Origin: Pyropia yezoensis
Taxonomy: Eukaryota; Rhodophyta; Bangiophyceae; Bangiales; Bangiaceae
Assembly (NCBI GenBank): GCA_009829735.1
Contig: CM020618.1
Coordinates: forward strand, 33,022,894-33,086,893
Reading direction: 5' to 3'
DNA length: 64,000 bases
The position numbers and the translations under genes were made by a program. This document shows positions 41,011-51,897 of this stretch, piece by piece; the first letter of the stretch is position 1, and each line of letters begins with the position of its first letter. The notes below the pieces were generated by a model. The model searched no databases. It was not told where the DNA came from and was given only the letters and a program-made list of their open reading frames with translations.

Positions 41011-41913
41011 GGGGGCTGCCTCTGGCTCCGTCCGTGTGGGTCCGTTGATCGCGGGTCTGTTTCACGTGTTGGCTGACGTGGGTGTCGAGGTTGGTAGGTA
41101 GGCCTCTCGTCAGGGGGGCCCGCCTATCCACGAGCTGAAACAGTTGTTGGACCTTGTGGGCCTGCCTGCCATTCGGGAGTCTGTTCATCGGGAGGTGGGA
41201 TTGGCGGAGCTGGCGGCCCAGCGGGAGTACGGCCGTCGACAGTCGAACTTTGCATCCCGGGTACGTGGCCGTGAGAGTGACGAGAAGGCGGGCCTATGGG
41301 ACCGGAACGGCCGTCCGCGTGACCAGTCGGGGTGTCGGGTAGAAGAAGGGAAGTCCGTAGAGTAGACCGTTTGCGTATCTGTAGCAAAGTCCCGCTGTGG
41401 CCGCCTATCTATTAGAGGGGGTGGCCCCTCTGCACTGCTTGATGAATCCTTGTTCGAGGCGCCATCCGAGAAGGGGATGGATGCAACCACGGCCACGTGG
41501 TTGAAAGTAGCCTACTCCCGTTTCCTGGACATAGATCTTCCTCGGCTTGGCACGTTTTGCCGACAATGTCCCCTTAGATAATGGCTGTCGCCCGAGTTGA
41601 CTTGAACCCATGACCATCAGGATTGGTGTACTGGTTTTACGTACCTTACGCGCGTAGCACCCAGAACACACAGAGAAGCAACCCACCAAGAACGCGGGGA
41701 GACAGGAGAGATACCGAACCGCCGAACGCCTGGGTGGTTCACGCGGGGATCCGCCACCAGGACGACAGTGTTCAAGCACACGCAAGTCTGTTTTTTTTTC
41801 GAAGGGGGAAGCAACGCGCACCCCCACGCACACTCTTACCCTCTCTCACCCGCACCCAGCAACCCTCCACACCGGGCCACGTGCGGGCCAATCAAAACCC
41901 TCCAACATGTCCG
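41011..41913. other. Spacer before the retrotransposon nest
   Basis: 41130-41365 has a plus-strand open frame of good composition (LPAIRESVHREVGLAELAAQ) without a known domain. At 41587-41618 the minus strand reads GGTTCAAGTCAACTCGGGCG followed by ACAGCCA, like a tRNA 3' end with CCA; equally it could be a primer-binding site of an older element on the plus strand. The T-arm does not pair well, so no tRNA gene is called. Confidence 0.35.
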
Positions 41914-42381
41914 TGTGGCAGTATTGACCCCCAGGTAGGGGGGCAACACGTGCCATGCAAGGGGCGGCAGGCCACTAGCCTGACCCGTTCCTCCCCCTGT
42001 ATTTGGGTCCGTATTCCCTAAGTTGGGATAGTTAGCTTAGTAGTAAATCCAACCTGGATTTGAGGGTTTTCTGCATTTATCGTCTTGAATTTTCGTCTGG
42101 CCCGGTGGGCAGGTGCTGGGGTGGGAGATTCTGAGTGGCGAGATTCTGAGGGGACCCTGGGGGGATAAGGGGAGGGACAGCGGGGCTTGGCCCTGCGTCC
42201 CCGTCCCGACCAAGAAACTGTTGGACCACACACCATCTTCTGGTTTGTCAGTGGGGGGATTGCCCCACAACAGGGATAGAGTGTGTGCGACTTGCACTTC
42301 TTCCGGTTCCCCGGACACGGAAGGCAGCCCTTGTACACCGCCCCGACTTGGGTGCCGTGTGTGCGAGAGGTTTTTGCCACA
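41914..42381 (+). repeat. 5' LTR of copy A
   Basis: 468 bp with perfect inverted ends TGTGGCA...TGCCACA. It contains two direct copies of GAGATTCTGAGTGG type near 42125-42150. After two spacer bases follows TGGTGGAGCACCAGGGGACA, the expected place of a primer-binding site. Confidence 0.95.
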
Positions 42382-42500
42382 TTTGGTGGAGCACCAGGGG
42401 ACAGAGGTAAACTTTACCTACGGGTGCACCCGGGTGTAGGGGGCCCTCTGTCTCAGAGGAACGGTGGACTTGGACCGTGTCATACGGATCGTCAGCCAAC

Positions 42501-44447
42501 ATGGCTAGTTCGGACCCCCCGTCGTCCGGGGAGTACACGGGTGACGCACGTACTTCAGTGCCTTTGAATACTGGTGAGACACAGGTGGGTTTACCTGGGG
42601 TCGCAGAGGGACTAGAGGTCCCTCAAGCCAGCAGGACTGGAAGTGCGGGCGGGCAACAGGCCACCCCGACTCAGTCGGGAGTTCACTCGGGTGACACTTC
42701 TGATGGGGGTGGGCCGAAGTCTGGCCACCGTGTGGTACACTCAAGGGGAACGTCCCAAGGGGTGAGGACTGTCCCCGCGGGTTCCACTCGGGTTGGAGCC
42801 AACTTTGGCTTGGAGCCGTCGCCAACTAGGCTTTCGGAGGACGGCGGACCTCCGTTGGTCGGTGATGGGCTCGCGCCCAGGCCCCCGGTTGAGACCCCTG
42901 AGGAACGTGGTTACCCCTCAGGTGGACTCCCGGAGGCGGACCGAGACTCAACTGGAGTCGTCAATCCCCTCCTCGCGGAAACTGTCCGTCGGGAGGCGAC
43001 CAATGTGTTGCGGCAGACTTTGCCGGACCTGGTGGTCACGATGACGAATACTATTCTGAATCAGATTGTGGCGAGTTTGCCAGATGGCCTTAATGTCCAG
43101 ACCGGATTGGGGCTTTCGAGCCCGCAGGCGCAGGGGGAATCCCTCCTCACGCCTATCTCAGGTCGCCCCGAACAGGGGGCGACCCCTGTGACTCCCAACG
43201 AGGAAGCCACACCAGTCTCGGTGGGGCGTACGCCATTCACGGGGGAGTTTCCCTCGGAAACGCCGGCGGCTACACCAAGCTCGCCGCGCCAGGCTACTGG
43301 CACTGAGGGTCAACTTACCCCAGTGCCACAGCGGCTTTTCCCTCAACGTGAGGTGCCGCCCAAGATCCAGGTAGCCAACTCGGTCTACCAGAGGATCTTT
43401 GACTGTGAGACCTACGCCCTCCACAACAAGTCGGTGGCGTATGGTCCTGTCCAGGCCCGAGCCATGGGCCGTGCCAAGAAGAATGCACTTCACTCTTTTG
43501 GGCACAAAGCGGAGTGGGATGGAACTCCCCCCCTCCGTGTCTTTGAGTTCCTACGTCGTTTCACAAAAGCCTGTGACGACAATGCCATAAGTGAAGGCAT
43601 GGCGTTCTGTATGCTACAGGAACTTACGAAGGGCGACCTGCGGACAGAACTTATGTCCGTCATGCCCAGCTCCTCAAGTGGAGGCGCTGGGGAGGTGACG
43701 TCCTATTTGGAGCTCGTCAACTGGTTGTTGAGAGCCATGGTTGATGAAGCGGCGTTGGCTTCTCAAGTTGAGGAGCTTACGCAAGCCCATCAGGAAGAGG
43801 CGGAGGACGAGTTGTCCTTTGCGGAGCGAGTTCGTAAGCTCAACAATGTTTGTGGGTTTCTTCATCCACAAGCTGGGGTGAAGAGTCGGTTTGTGAAGGG
43901 ACTCCATTGGTCAGTCCGGATGGAGACCCGGGAGCATAACACTGCCCGGGCGACCCTGGCCGAGTTGGCTAGGTTCGCTTGCCGCAGAGGTGAGGCCTAC
44001 CGCAAGTTGCGGGAGGAACAACGCCAGGAGCGTCAGGCCGAGTTGGCCAAGGAACGTGAGGAGGCGCGCCAGGCTTGAGAGTTGAGAGAGGCACGCCGAA
44101 TCCGCAAGGAGAGGGTGGTAGCTGCCGTGGGAACTTCCCAGGGTATCTCTTCGTCTTCCCCAGTTGGGAAGACCCCTCCGGGAACTGACCATCGGTGTTG
44201 GAACTGCAACTCCGATGGACACTGGGCATATGATTGCCCCAAGTTGAGTAAACGCATCCAACAACTTGTTAGGAATGCGAGTAAGAAGTCGGCTACGAAC
44301 GAAGTACGTTCACGCCGCGAGGGTGGGTCCCGACCTGTAGTGGCGGTCGCCACACCCTCGGCGGAGGGGGCGGACACGTCGTCCTCGGACTCGTCGTCTT
44401 CCCCTTCGCCCTCGGATTCAGACGCCAAGTCGGCGGGAAACGAATGA
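42501..44447 (+). pseudogene. Gag of copy A, one nonsense codon
   Basis: 648-codon frame from ATG 42501 (MASSDPPSSGE) to TGA 44445-44447, same length as in copies B and C. A TGA at 44076-44078 replaces the Arg codon found in copy B. Upstream is a Pro/Thr/Gly-rich N-terminus and a retrotransposon-gag (capsid-like) region, downstream a charged coiled coil and the CCHC zinc knuckle CWNCNSDGHWAYDC. Gag would package element RNA. Confidence 0.9.
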
Positions 44448-45888
44448 CCGTTGGAACGGCCCTCCTAAGCTCACAACGGCAGCCTCGGCCAAGTGGGTCA
44501 AGAGGACGAACCAACCGTGCCGGATACTGCGGCGACCTAAGGGAGTCCGCCCACCTCGGGTAGGACTCCCCAAGAACGTAAACCCACGTCGGGTCATCGC
44601 GGTGCTGACGGGTGAGAACTTCCAGGTGGCTGGACGGGTGCAACTTGCCCCCGGCCGCGCCTGTTGTGCCTGTATCGTACTTGATACCGGGTCAGGAGCC
44701 TCCTTGATACGCAAGTCGCTATTACCAAAGGAGATGAAGCTCCAACGCTGGAAGTCTAATGCTGACATCTGATCGATATCAATGGCGGGGTACTTCCCGT
44801 CGTTGGTGCCGTGACCCTACCAACTAGGTTGGGGACCCATGAGGTCGATGTGACCTATGGAGTAGTTGACAATATATCGGTACCCCTGCTTCTGGGTACC
44901 CCTTATGTCGTAACACAAGGGCCTTTGATTAGTGGCCCTGAGTACTGGGTCAAGTTTATGAATGGGGAAGCCATCCCCATCCTTGGCAAGGGAAATGTAG
45001 CATAATACATAATCACCGATCGGCTTACCTAAAAGGTAGGTACTCGTAATGAGATGGGGCCAAAACCCCAAATCTGGCTCGAGATGTCAAGGATTTCACC
45101 CGGTTGCCTAGTGGTTTGAGCGCGCCATTCCGCTTACTTCTCAAGGGCCCGGGTTCGATTCCGACTCTCCGATATCTACTTTTTCGTTATTCCACAGGAC
45201 AGTCTGTGGCTCCTGTGACAGTCTCACAGTCGAAGCCTGTTTGCTCTGTGAGAGAAGGGCTTACTGCTACCCTGCGTTTAGCCCGTAAAGTCACGTTGCC
45301 CCCCAACTCGGTGGCGCACGTCGACGTTGTAACTGATTATACGGGGAACGGGTTGGTGCACCCTCACCCCCGTCTTGCTCGCAAGCACCAAGTGCATGTT
45401 GCCCTTGGCACGATGGACTCCAAAGCCGGAGTCCCGTGGAGGATCCAGGTGATGAACCTGAGCTCGTCGCCCAAGTGCTTCAAGTCGGGAGCCAAGTTCG
45501 GCTATATCGACCAACATGAGGGACCGGTAGTAGCGGTCACCCTCAACGCGGGCGCGAGAAGCACCCCGAAGTCCGGAAAGGAGAAGCATCAAGCCAAGTC
45601 GGCCGCCTCTCCTCGGCCCCATGTGAACATGGAGGGTGTTCCACCCAGGTTGAGGGTTCAAGTTGAACGCCTCTTGGACCAATATCACAAGTTGTGGGAT
45701 GGTCAATTGGGACTCATGAGAGCCACCCAACACCGGATCGAGTTGAAGCCCGGTGCACCCCCTATACGCCAACAACCGTATACAGGAGGACCCCGTTCAA
45801 GGGCCCTCGTTAAGGAGCAAGTTGCTCGCATGGAGGCCCTCGATGTGATCGAGGCCAGTAACGCCGAGTGGGCGAGTCCGGTGGTTAT
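44444..45888 (+). pseudogene. Pol of copy A, truncated and frame-shifted
   Basis: Starts ATGACCGTTGG overlapping the gag stop. A one-base loss near 44455 and a two-base loss near 44770, relative to copy B, destroy the frame. Protease (LDTGSGASLIRKS), a 206-bp insertion, then the region before reverse transcriptase up to the break at 45888. Confidence 0.85.
44996..45201 (+). repeat. 206-bp insertion with tRNA-like boxes and GT/AG ends
   Basis: Absent from copies B and C, which read GGGAAAGTCTGTGG at this point. It begins (T)GTAGCATAATAC and ends CCACAGGACA(G). Removal from GT at 44997 to AG at 45202 leaves the pol frame the same length. Inside are TTGCCTAGTGG, a fit to the RNA polymerase III A box, and GGTTCGATTCC, an exact B box, about 50 bp apart. 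The flanking arms do not pair as a tRNA. No target duplication was found. A tRNA-derived SINE or an introner-like element are both possible. Confidence 0.6.
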
Positions 45889-46357
45889 TGTGGCAGTATT
45901 GACCCCCAGGTAGGGGAGCAACACGTGCCATGCAAGGGGCGGCAGGCCACTAGCCTGATCCGTTCCTCCCCCTGCATTTGGGTCCATATTCCCTAAGTTT
46001 GGGATAGTTAGCTTAGTAGTAAATCCAACTTGGATTTGAGGGTTTTCTGCATTTATCGTCTTGAATTTTCGTGTGGCCCGGTGGGCAGGTGCTGGGGTGG
46101 GAGATTCTGAGTGGCGAGATTCTGAGGGGACCCTGGGGGGATAAGGGGAGGGACAGCGGGGCTTGGCCCTGCGTCCCCGTCCCGACCAAGAAACTGTTGG
46201 ACCACACACCATCCTCTTGTTTGTCCGTGGGGGGTTCGCCCCACAACAGGGACAGAGTGTGTGCGACTTGCACTTCTTCCGGTTCCCCCGACACGGGAGG
46301 CAGCCCTAGCACACCGCCCCAACTTGGGTGCCGTGTGTGCTTGTGGTTTTTGCTACA
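45889..46357 (+). repeat. 5' LTR of copy B
   Basis: 469 bp, TGTGGCA at the start and TGCTACA at the end (one change from the perfect inverted end). Very close to the LTRs of A and C. Confidence 0.95.
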
Positions 46358-46476
46358 TTTGGTGGAGCAGCAGGGGACAGAGGTAAACTTTACCTCCGGG
46401 TGCACCCGGGTGTAGGGGGCCCTCTGTCTCAGAGGAACGGTTGTCTTGGTCTTTGTCGTGCGGATCTTTAGCCATC

Positions 46477-48423
46477 ATGGCTGGATCGGACCCCCCGTCG
46501 TCCGGGGAGTACACGGGTGACGCACGTACTTCAGTGCCTTTGAATACTGGTGAGACACAGGTGGGTTTACCTGGGGTCGCAGAGGGACTAGAGGTCCCTC
46601 AAGCCAGCAGGACTGGAAGTGCGGGCGGGCAACAGGCCACCCCGACTCAGTCGGGAGTTCACTCGGGTGACACTTCTGGTGTGGGTGGGCCGAAGTCTGG
46701 CCACCGTGTGGTATACTCAACGGGAACGTCCCAAGGGGTGAGGACTGTCCCCGCGGGTTCCACTCGGGTTGGAGCCAACTTTGGCTTGGAGCCGTCGCCA
46801 ACTAGGCTTTCGGAGGACGGCGGACCTCCGTTGGTCGGTGATGGGCTCGCGCCCAGGCCCCCGGTTGAGACCCCTGAGGAACGTGGTTACCCCTCAGGTG
46901 GACTCCCGGAGGCGGACCGAGACTCAACTGGAGTCGTCAATCCCCTCCTCGCGGAAACTGTCCGTCGGGAGGCGACCAATGTGTTGCGGCAGACTTTGCC
47001 GGACCTGGTGGTCACGATGACGAATACTATTCTGAATCAGATTGTGGCGAGTTTGCCAGATGGCCTTAATGTCCAGACCGGATTGGGGCTTTCGAGCCCG
47101 CAGGCGCAGGGGGAATCCCTCCTCACGCCTATCTCAGGTCGCCCCGAACAGGGGGCGACCCCTGTGACTCCCAACGAGGAAGCCACACCAGTCTCGGTGG
47201 GGCGTACGCCATTCACGGGGGAGTTTCCCTCGGAAACGCCGGCGGCTACACCAAGCTCGCCGCGCCAGGCTACTGGCACTGAGGGTCAACTTACCCCAGT
47301 GCCACAGCGGCTTTTCCCTCAACGTGAGGTGCCGCCCAAGATCCAGGTAGCCAACTCGGTCTACCAGAGGATCTTTGACTGTGAGACCTACGCCCTCCAC
47401 AACAAGTCGGTGGCGTATGGTCCTGTCCAGGCCCGAGCCATGGGCCGTGCCAAGAAGAATGCACTTCACTCTTTTGGGCACAAAGCGGAGTGGGATGGAA
47501 CTCCCCCCCTCCGTGTCTTTGAGTTCCTACGTCGTTTCACAAAAGCCTGTGACGACAATGCCATAAGTGAAGGCATGGCGTTCTGTATGCTACAGGAACT
47601 TACGAAGGGCGACCTGCGGACAGAACTTATGTCCGTCATGCCCAGCTCCTCAAGTGGAGGCGCTGGGGAGGTGACGTCCTATTTGGAGCTCGTCAACTGG
47701 TTGTTGAGAGCCATGGTTGATGAGGCAGCGTTGGCTTCTCAAGTCGAGGAGTTTACGCAAGCCCATCAGGAAGAGGCGGAGGACGAGTTGTCCTTTGCGG
47801 AGCGAGTCCGTAAGCTCAACAATCTTTGTGGGTTTCTTCATCCACAAGCTGTGGTGAAGAGTCGGTTTGTGGAGGGACTCCATTGGTCAGTCCGGATGGA
47901 GACCCGGGAGCATAACACTACCCGGGCGACCCTGGCCGAGTCGGCCAGGTTCGCCTATCGCAGAGGCGAGGCCTACCGCAAGTTGCGGGAGGAACAACGC
48001 CAGGAGCGTCAGGCCGAGTTGGCCAAGGAACGGGAGGAGGCGCGCCAAGCCAGAGAGTTGAGAGAGGCACGCCGAATCCGCAAGGAGAGGGTGGTAGCTG
48101 CCGTGGGAACTTCCCAGGGTACCTCTTCGTCTTCTCCAGTTGGGAAGACCCCTCCGGGAACTGACCATCGGTGTTGGAACTGCAACTCCGATGGACACTG
48201 GGCATATGACTGCCCCAAGTTGAGTAAACGCATCCAACAACTTGTTAGGAATGCGAGTAAGAAGTCGGCTACGAGCGAAGTACGTTCACGCCGCGAGGGT
48301 GGGTCTCGACCGGTCGTCGCGGTCGCCACACCCTCGGCGGAGGAGGCGGACACGTCGTCCTCGGACTCGTCGTCTTCCTCCCCGCCCTCAGATTCGGACG
48401 CCAAGTCGGCGGGAAACGAATGA
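46477..48423 (+). CDS. Gag of copy B, intact
   Basis: 648 residues from ATG 46477 (MAGSDPPSSGE). The N-terminal 250 residues are Pro/Thr/Gly/Ser-rich. The retrotransposon-gag domain covers about 280-480 (RIFDCETYALHNKSV, LRRFTKACDDNAI, FAERVRKLNNLCGFLHP). A basic coiled coil (LREEQRQERQAELAKERE) follows, then the CCHC knuckle CWNCNSDGHWAYDC and an acidic Ser-rich end. It assembles virus-like particles and binds element RNA. The stop overlaps the pol start as ATGA, so pol is probably made by reinitiation or a -1 shift. Confidence 0.93.
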   Translation: MAGSDPPSSGEYTGDARTSVPLNTGETQVGLPGVAEGLEVPQASRTGSAGGQQATPTQSGVHSGDTSGVGGPKSGHRVVYSTGTSQGVRTVPAGSTRVGANFGLEPSPTRLSEDGGPPLVGDGLAPRPPVETPEERGYPSGGLPEADRDSTGVVNPLLAETVRREATNVLRQTLPDLVVTMTNTILNQIVASLPDGLNVQTGLGLSSPQAQGESLLTPISGRPEQGATPVTPNEEATPVSVGRTPFTGEFPSETPAATPSSPRQATGTEGQLTPVPQRLFPQREVPPKIQVANSVYQRIFDCETYALHNKSVAYGPVQARAMGRAKKNALHSFGHKAEWDGTPPLRVFEFLRRFTKACDDNAISEGMAFCMLQELTKGDLRTELMSVMPSSSSGGAGEVTSYLELVNWLLRAMVDEAALASQVEEFTQAHQEEAEDELSFAERVRKLNNLCGFLHPQAVVKSRFVEGLHWSVRMETREHNTTRATLAESARFAYRRGEAYRKLREEQRQERQAELAKEREEARQARELREARRIRKERVVAAVGTSQGTSSSSPVGKTPPGTDHRCWNCNSDGHWAYDCPKLSKRIQQLVRNASKKSATSEVRSRREGGSRPVVAVATPSAEEADTSSSDSSSSSPPSDSDAKSAGNE

Positions 48424-49033
48424 CCGTTGGGGCTGGTCGTCCGAAGCTCACAACGGCAGCCTCGGCCAAGTGGGCCAGGAGGACGAACCAACCGTGCCGG
48501 ATACTGCGGCGACCTAAGGGAGTCCGCCCACCTCGGGTAGGACTCCCCAAGAACGTAAACCCACGTCGGGTCATCGCGGTGCTGACGGGTGAGAACTTCC
48601 AGGTGGCTGGACGGGTGCAACTTGCCCCCGGCCGCGCCTGTTGTGCCCGTATCGTGCTTGATACCGGGTCAGGAGCCTCCTTGATACGCAAGTCGCTATT
48701 ACCAAAGGAGGTGAAGCTCCAACGCTGGAGGTCCAAGGCTGACCATATGATTGACATCAATGGTGGGGTACTTCCCGTCGTTGGTGCCGTGACCCTACCA
48801 ACTAGGTTGGGGACCCATGAGGTCGACGTGACCTATGGTGTAGTTGAGAATATATCGGTACCCCTGCTTCTGGGTACCCCTTATGTCGTAACACAAGTGC
48901 CTTTGATCTGTGGCCCCGAGTACTGGGTCAAGTTGATGAATGGGGAGACTATCCCCATCCTTGGTAAGGGAAAGTCTGTGGCTCCTGTGACAGTCTCACA
49001 GTCGAAGCCTGTTTGCTCTGTGAGGGAAGGGTT
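48420..49033 (+). pseudogene. Pol of copy B, N-terminal part (protease)
   Basis: ATG 48420 within the gag stop. Contains the aspartic protease motif LDTGSGASLIRKS and LLGTPYVV. It is cut at 49033 by copy C; the reading frame resumes at 58417, and GGGTT at 49029-49033 and 58412-58416 is the target duplication. Confidence 0.93.
49029..49033 (+). repeat. Target site duplication of copy C, left
   Basis: GGGTT, identical to 58412-58416. Joining the two sides with one copy restores the uninterrupted pol frame of copy B. Confidence 0.95.
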
Positions 49034-49501
49034 TGTGGCAAAAACCACTCGCACACACAGTACCCAAGTTGGGGCGGTGTGCGAGGGCTGCCTCCCGTGT
49101 CGGGGGAACCGGAAGAAGTGCAAGTCGCACACACTCTATCCCTGTTGTGGGGCAATCCCCCCACGGACAAACAAGAAGATGGTGTGTGGTCCAACAGTTT
49201 CTTGGTCGGGACGGGGACGCAGGGCCAAGCCCCGCTGTCCCTCCCCTTATCCCCCCAGGGTCCACTCAGAATCTCGCCACTCAGAATCTCCCACCCCAGC
49301 ACCTGCCCACCGGGCCACACGAAAATTCAAGACGATAAATGCAGAAAACCCTCAAATCCAAGTTGGATTTACTACTAAGCTAACTATCCCGAACTTAGGG
49401 AATATGGACCCAAATGCAGGGGGAGGAACGGATCAGGCTAGTGGCCTGCCGCCCCTTGCATGGCACGTGTTGCCCCCTACCTGGGGGTCAATACTGCCAC
49501 A
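49034..49501 (-). repeat. 3' LTR of copy C
   Basis: 468 bp with ends TGTGGCA/TGCCACA, identical by eye to 57944-58411. It contains the 17-bp palindrome centred at 49362 (AAATCCAA-G-TTGGATTT). Confidence 0.96.
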
Positions 49502-49514
49502 CTCCCCTCTCCTC
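49502..49514 (-). promoter_or_regulatory. Polypurine tract of copy C
   Basis: The minus strand reads GAGGAGAGGGGAG immediately before the 3' LTR, the expected primer for plus-strand DNA synthesis. Confidence 0.85.
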
Positions 49515-49842
49515 AGTTCCGACCGACCCGGTCGGCCCTGTGAGGGGGTGCGTAAACGCACGTCTCGGCGTTGGGGGGGACGCGACTTGCTGTCCCCCCT
49601 TGAGTACGTAAGGCGGATGTGGAGGCGGTCACGTTGGCCGCCCCTCTCCTCAAGCTTGCCCACTTGGCAGCTTGCTCTCCTCGGTTCACACCTCACCACC
49701 ACCACCACTTCTCCTTCACCTTACACGGGGCCACCCCACGCTGGGGAGGCCACCCGTTTACCCACGATCCGAGTCCCCCTCAACTCGAGGCGGGTCTCGT
49801 GCCGCGATAGCCAGGACGTCTCTCCCCAACTTGGGGAGAGCC
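49515..49842. other. Leader of the antisense ORF in copy C
   Basis: About 330 bases between the polypurine tract and the antisense ORF. The frame is open from 49672 without a matching ATG context; the preferred start is 49843. A promoter for the antisense transcript might lie here or in the LTR. Confidence 0.4.
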
Positions 49843-51786
49843 ATGGCGACTCCGGGAGTGGAGACGGACTCTCTCGATGAGCGTATGGAGGACACCTCCT
49901 ACGGTGCAGCGCCTGCCGGGACTTCCGGCGGGGGCTCCGCGATCGCTCCGGGGGGTGGGACTCCCGCGTCACCCGGCTTTGGGTTGACGGCAGGATCTCC
50001 CCCGGAGGCGGGACAAGTTGTCCCGCGTGAGGCCTTGGGGCGGTGGTTTTACCCCGCTTGGCCTCTGTATGAGGAGGGGTTGACTGTTCTTCGCTGTGGC
50101 CGACTCGGCGCAGCGATGGGTCGGGTATGGGACCGCCTACGGGAGAAGTATCCCCGTAGGGTCGGGTTCCCTGCCGGCTTCAGGACGGACCAGTTTGCCT
50201 TCCTGGACGACGAGGAGGTCGAGGACGTGCAGCGGGCCAAGGCCATGGTGGACCGCGGGGGAACTATCCCGGGTCCCGGCGACTTGCCGACCTTCACTTG
50301 GGACGCGGTGGCAACTCGCCCCCCGTACCTTCACGAGGCCGATCCGCACACTCATCACTTTGATGTGCGGATGGAGAAGGACTTCCGGCGAGGTCCCTAC
50401 TTGGTGACCTCGGCTCAACTTGAGTTTCCTCAGCAGTCTGCTGCCAGTAAGGAGCAGTACTATCCGAAGAAGCCCGAGTGGTGGCCTCAAGTTGAGGTCC
50501 CCTACGGGTTCCCGGCGTTGTTGCCCCGGTTGCTTGACCACTTCGGCTCCGTCATGTTGACGGCTGGCCCTGATCATCTGGTGTGGGCCATGTTGGCCAC
50601 CCAGTGGCTTCTCGAGGTCATGTCGACCTGGGTGTCATGTGTTCAGCGGCGGGGGATGCTCTGGCATCTCCCCCTCCGGCTCATCCAGGGTTTGGAACAG
50701 CTCACCCCTCAGCTAGTTGCTGAGGGGTGCTCGTCAGGACAACTCACTCTACTTGAGGAGATGCTCCGCCTCCACAAGTTTATCGAGTGGGAGAGCATTG
50801 AGCACAAGTTGCGCCGCCCCACTCGGGGGCCCAAGGACGATGGCGCACTTCGCCAGTTCGTATGGGTCGCTCGTGAACTTCACGACGGCCGTGTGGTCCT
50901 ACGAGAGGGGTTGGGCATCGGGGACTACCCGTATGCCCCGGGGGTGGATCGTCACACTGCGCCACCCCCGGACAAGCCCATAGTTATGGCTGTGCCCTCA
51001 TATGATGACCATATGACTCAACCTACTGCGGGGGCCCCAAGTCGGGGTCGCAGTTACACCCGGGTACCGCCACCTCGGCGTGCCCCTCCGCTTCCTCCTG
51101 TTCCTTTCCAGCCTCACGGGAACATCCCGATCAGCGTGGCCGTGGAGTCATCCACACCGGTGTCTCCCAACTTGGGGGCCACCCTCCTGACGGTATACCC
51201 CAAGTTGGTGTTACCGCCCACGCCTCTAACCTCAGAGATGATGATCACCACGTTGGTGCGCACCATTTCCTGGTTGGCCGCGTCGACCGCAACCCTCCAA
51301 AGTTCCGAGACTCCTCAACTTGAGGAGCGCGTTCGTACTGCAGTGGCGACCGCGAGTTGCGAGTCGGTGGCGGAGTTTATGACGGCCGAGTTGGCTCGCA
51401 TTGGGGCTATTATGCCCCAGCCAACCCCACTTGGGCGTGGCAAGCGTCGTGCGAGCCGGGCATACTCGCCTCCTCGCCGTCGTCGCCGTCACTCGCGGCG
51501 CTCTCCCTCCGTGTCGGAAGACGAGTTGTCTTACTCCGTCTCGGAGTCCTCTACCCCATCGGAGACGGAGTCTGTCCAGCGTCTGCGTCGCAAACTTGCG
51601 CGCAAGACCAGGCAGAAGAGTAGCCACGGTCGGCGCCACTTGCGCGACCGTGAGGGGCGCGACGGTTCCGACTTGGAGCCGCCGCCCCTTCCAACGAGTG
51701 GAGACCGTTATCGGCGTGGGTCTCGCCGCTCGCCTCCACGTGAGGGCGAGGGCCGTGGAGTGGGAGAGTCTAGCATGCGTGCCTAG
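49843..51786 (+). CDS. Antisense ORF of copy C, conserved 647-residue protein
   Basis: Opposite strand to gag-pol, between pol and the 3' LTR. The start ATG (MATPGVETDS, context GAGCCATGG) is the one shared with copy B. The N-terminus is Gly/Ser/Pro-rich. A globular middle of about 100-420 has many Trp and Leu (WFYPAWPLYEEG, WAMLATQWLLEVMSTW, LHKFIEWESIEHKLRRP). A Pro-rich linker follows, then a helical piece (LVRTISWLAAST) and a basic Arg/Ser-rich tail (RRRRRHSRRSPSVSEDELSY), like a nuclear or RNA-binding tail. No known domain is recognised. Some plant gypsy elements (for example RIRE2 and Retand types) carry antisense ORFs here, but I cannot say this one is related. Confidence 0.85.
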   Translation: MATPGVETDSLDERMEDTSYGAAPAGTSGGGSAIAPGGGTPASPGFGLTAGSPPEAGQVVPREALGRWFYPAWPLYEEGLTVLRCGRLGAAMGRVWDRLREKYPRRVGFPAGFRTDQFAFLDDEEVEDVQRAKAMVDRGGTIPGPGDLPTFTWDAVATRPPYLHEADPHTHHFDVRMEKDFRRGPYLVTSAQLEFPQQSAASKEQYYPKKPEWWPQVEVPYGFPALLPRLLDHFGSVMLTAGPDHLVWAMLATQWLLEVMSTWVSCVQRRGMLWHLPLRLIQGLEQLTPQLVAEGCSSGQLTLLEEMLRLHKFIEWESIEHKLRRPTRGPKDDGALRQFVWVARELHDGRVVLREGLGIGDYPYAPGVDRHTAPPPDKPIVMAVPSYDDHMTQPTAGAPSRGRSYTRVPPPRRAPPLPPVPFQPHGNIPISVAVESSTPVSPNLGATLLTVYPKLVLPPTPLTSEMMITTLVRTISWLAASTATLQSSETPQLEERVRTAVATASCESVAEFMTAELARIGAIMPQPTPLGRGKRRASRAYSPPRRRRRHSRRSPSVSEDELSYSVSESSTPSETESVQRLRRKLARKTRQKSSHGRRHLRDREGRDGSDLEPPPLPTSGDRYRRGSRRSPPREGEGRGVGESSMRA

Positions 51787-51897
51787 TTGGCAGCTGCCTT
51801 TGTTGTGAGAGTGTGAGGGTTAGGGCTGTAGTTTAAAGCCACTCTGCGTACCACTTCGACTTGAAGCACTCTCTTGGCACTGTTGCTCGGCCTTTCC
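51787..51897. other. Convergent spacer between antisense ORF and pol
   Basis: 111 bases separate the two convergent stop codons, almost the same in copy B (61787-61897). Both transcripts must end or overlap here. Confidence 0.7.

Larger units (their letters stand above)
41914..45888 (+). mobile_element. Ty3/gypsy chromovirus copy A (outermost, interrupted)
   Basis: 5' LTR at 41914-42381, gag, and the start of pol. The sequence breaks at 45888 inside pol, exactly where the LTR of copy B starts. The rest of copy A must lie beyond the right edge of the window, after the end of copy B. Copy A is the most damaged of the three: one stop in gag, small deletions in pol and a 206-bp insertion. Confidence 0.9.

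Noticed and set aside
45096-45175. Functional tRNA gene in the copy A insertion
   Set aside because: A and B boxes are present, but acceptor and T stems do not pair.
49034-49501. Apparent fusion of copy B pol to LTR-encoded residues
   Set aside because: The frame runs on into the inverted LTR of copy C only by chance; the break at 49033 is an insertion junction.
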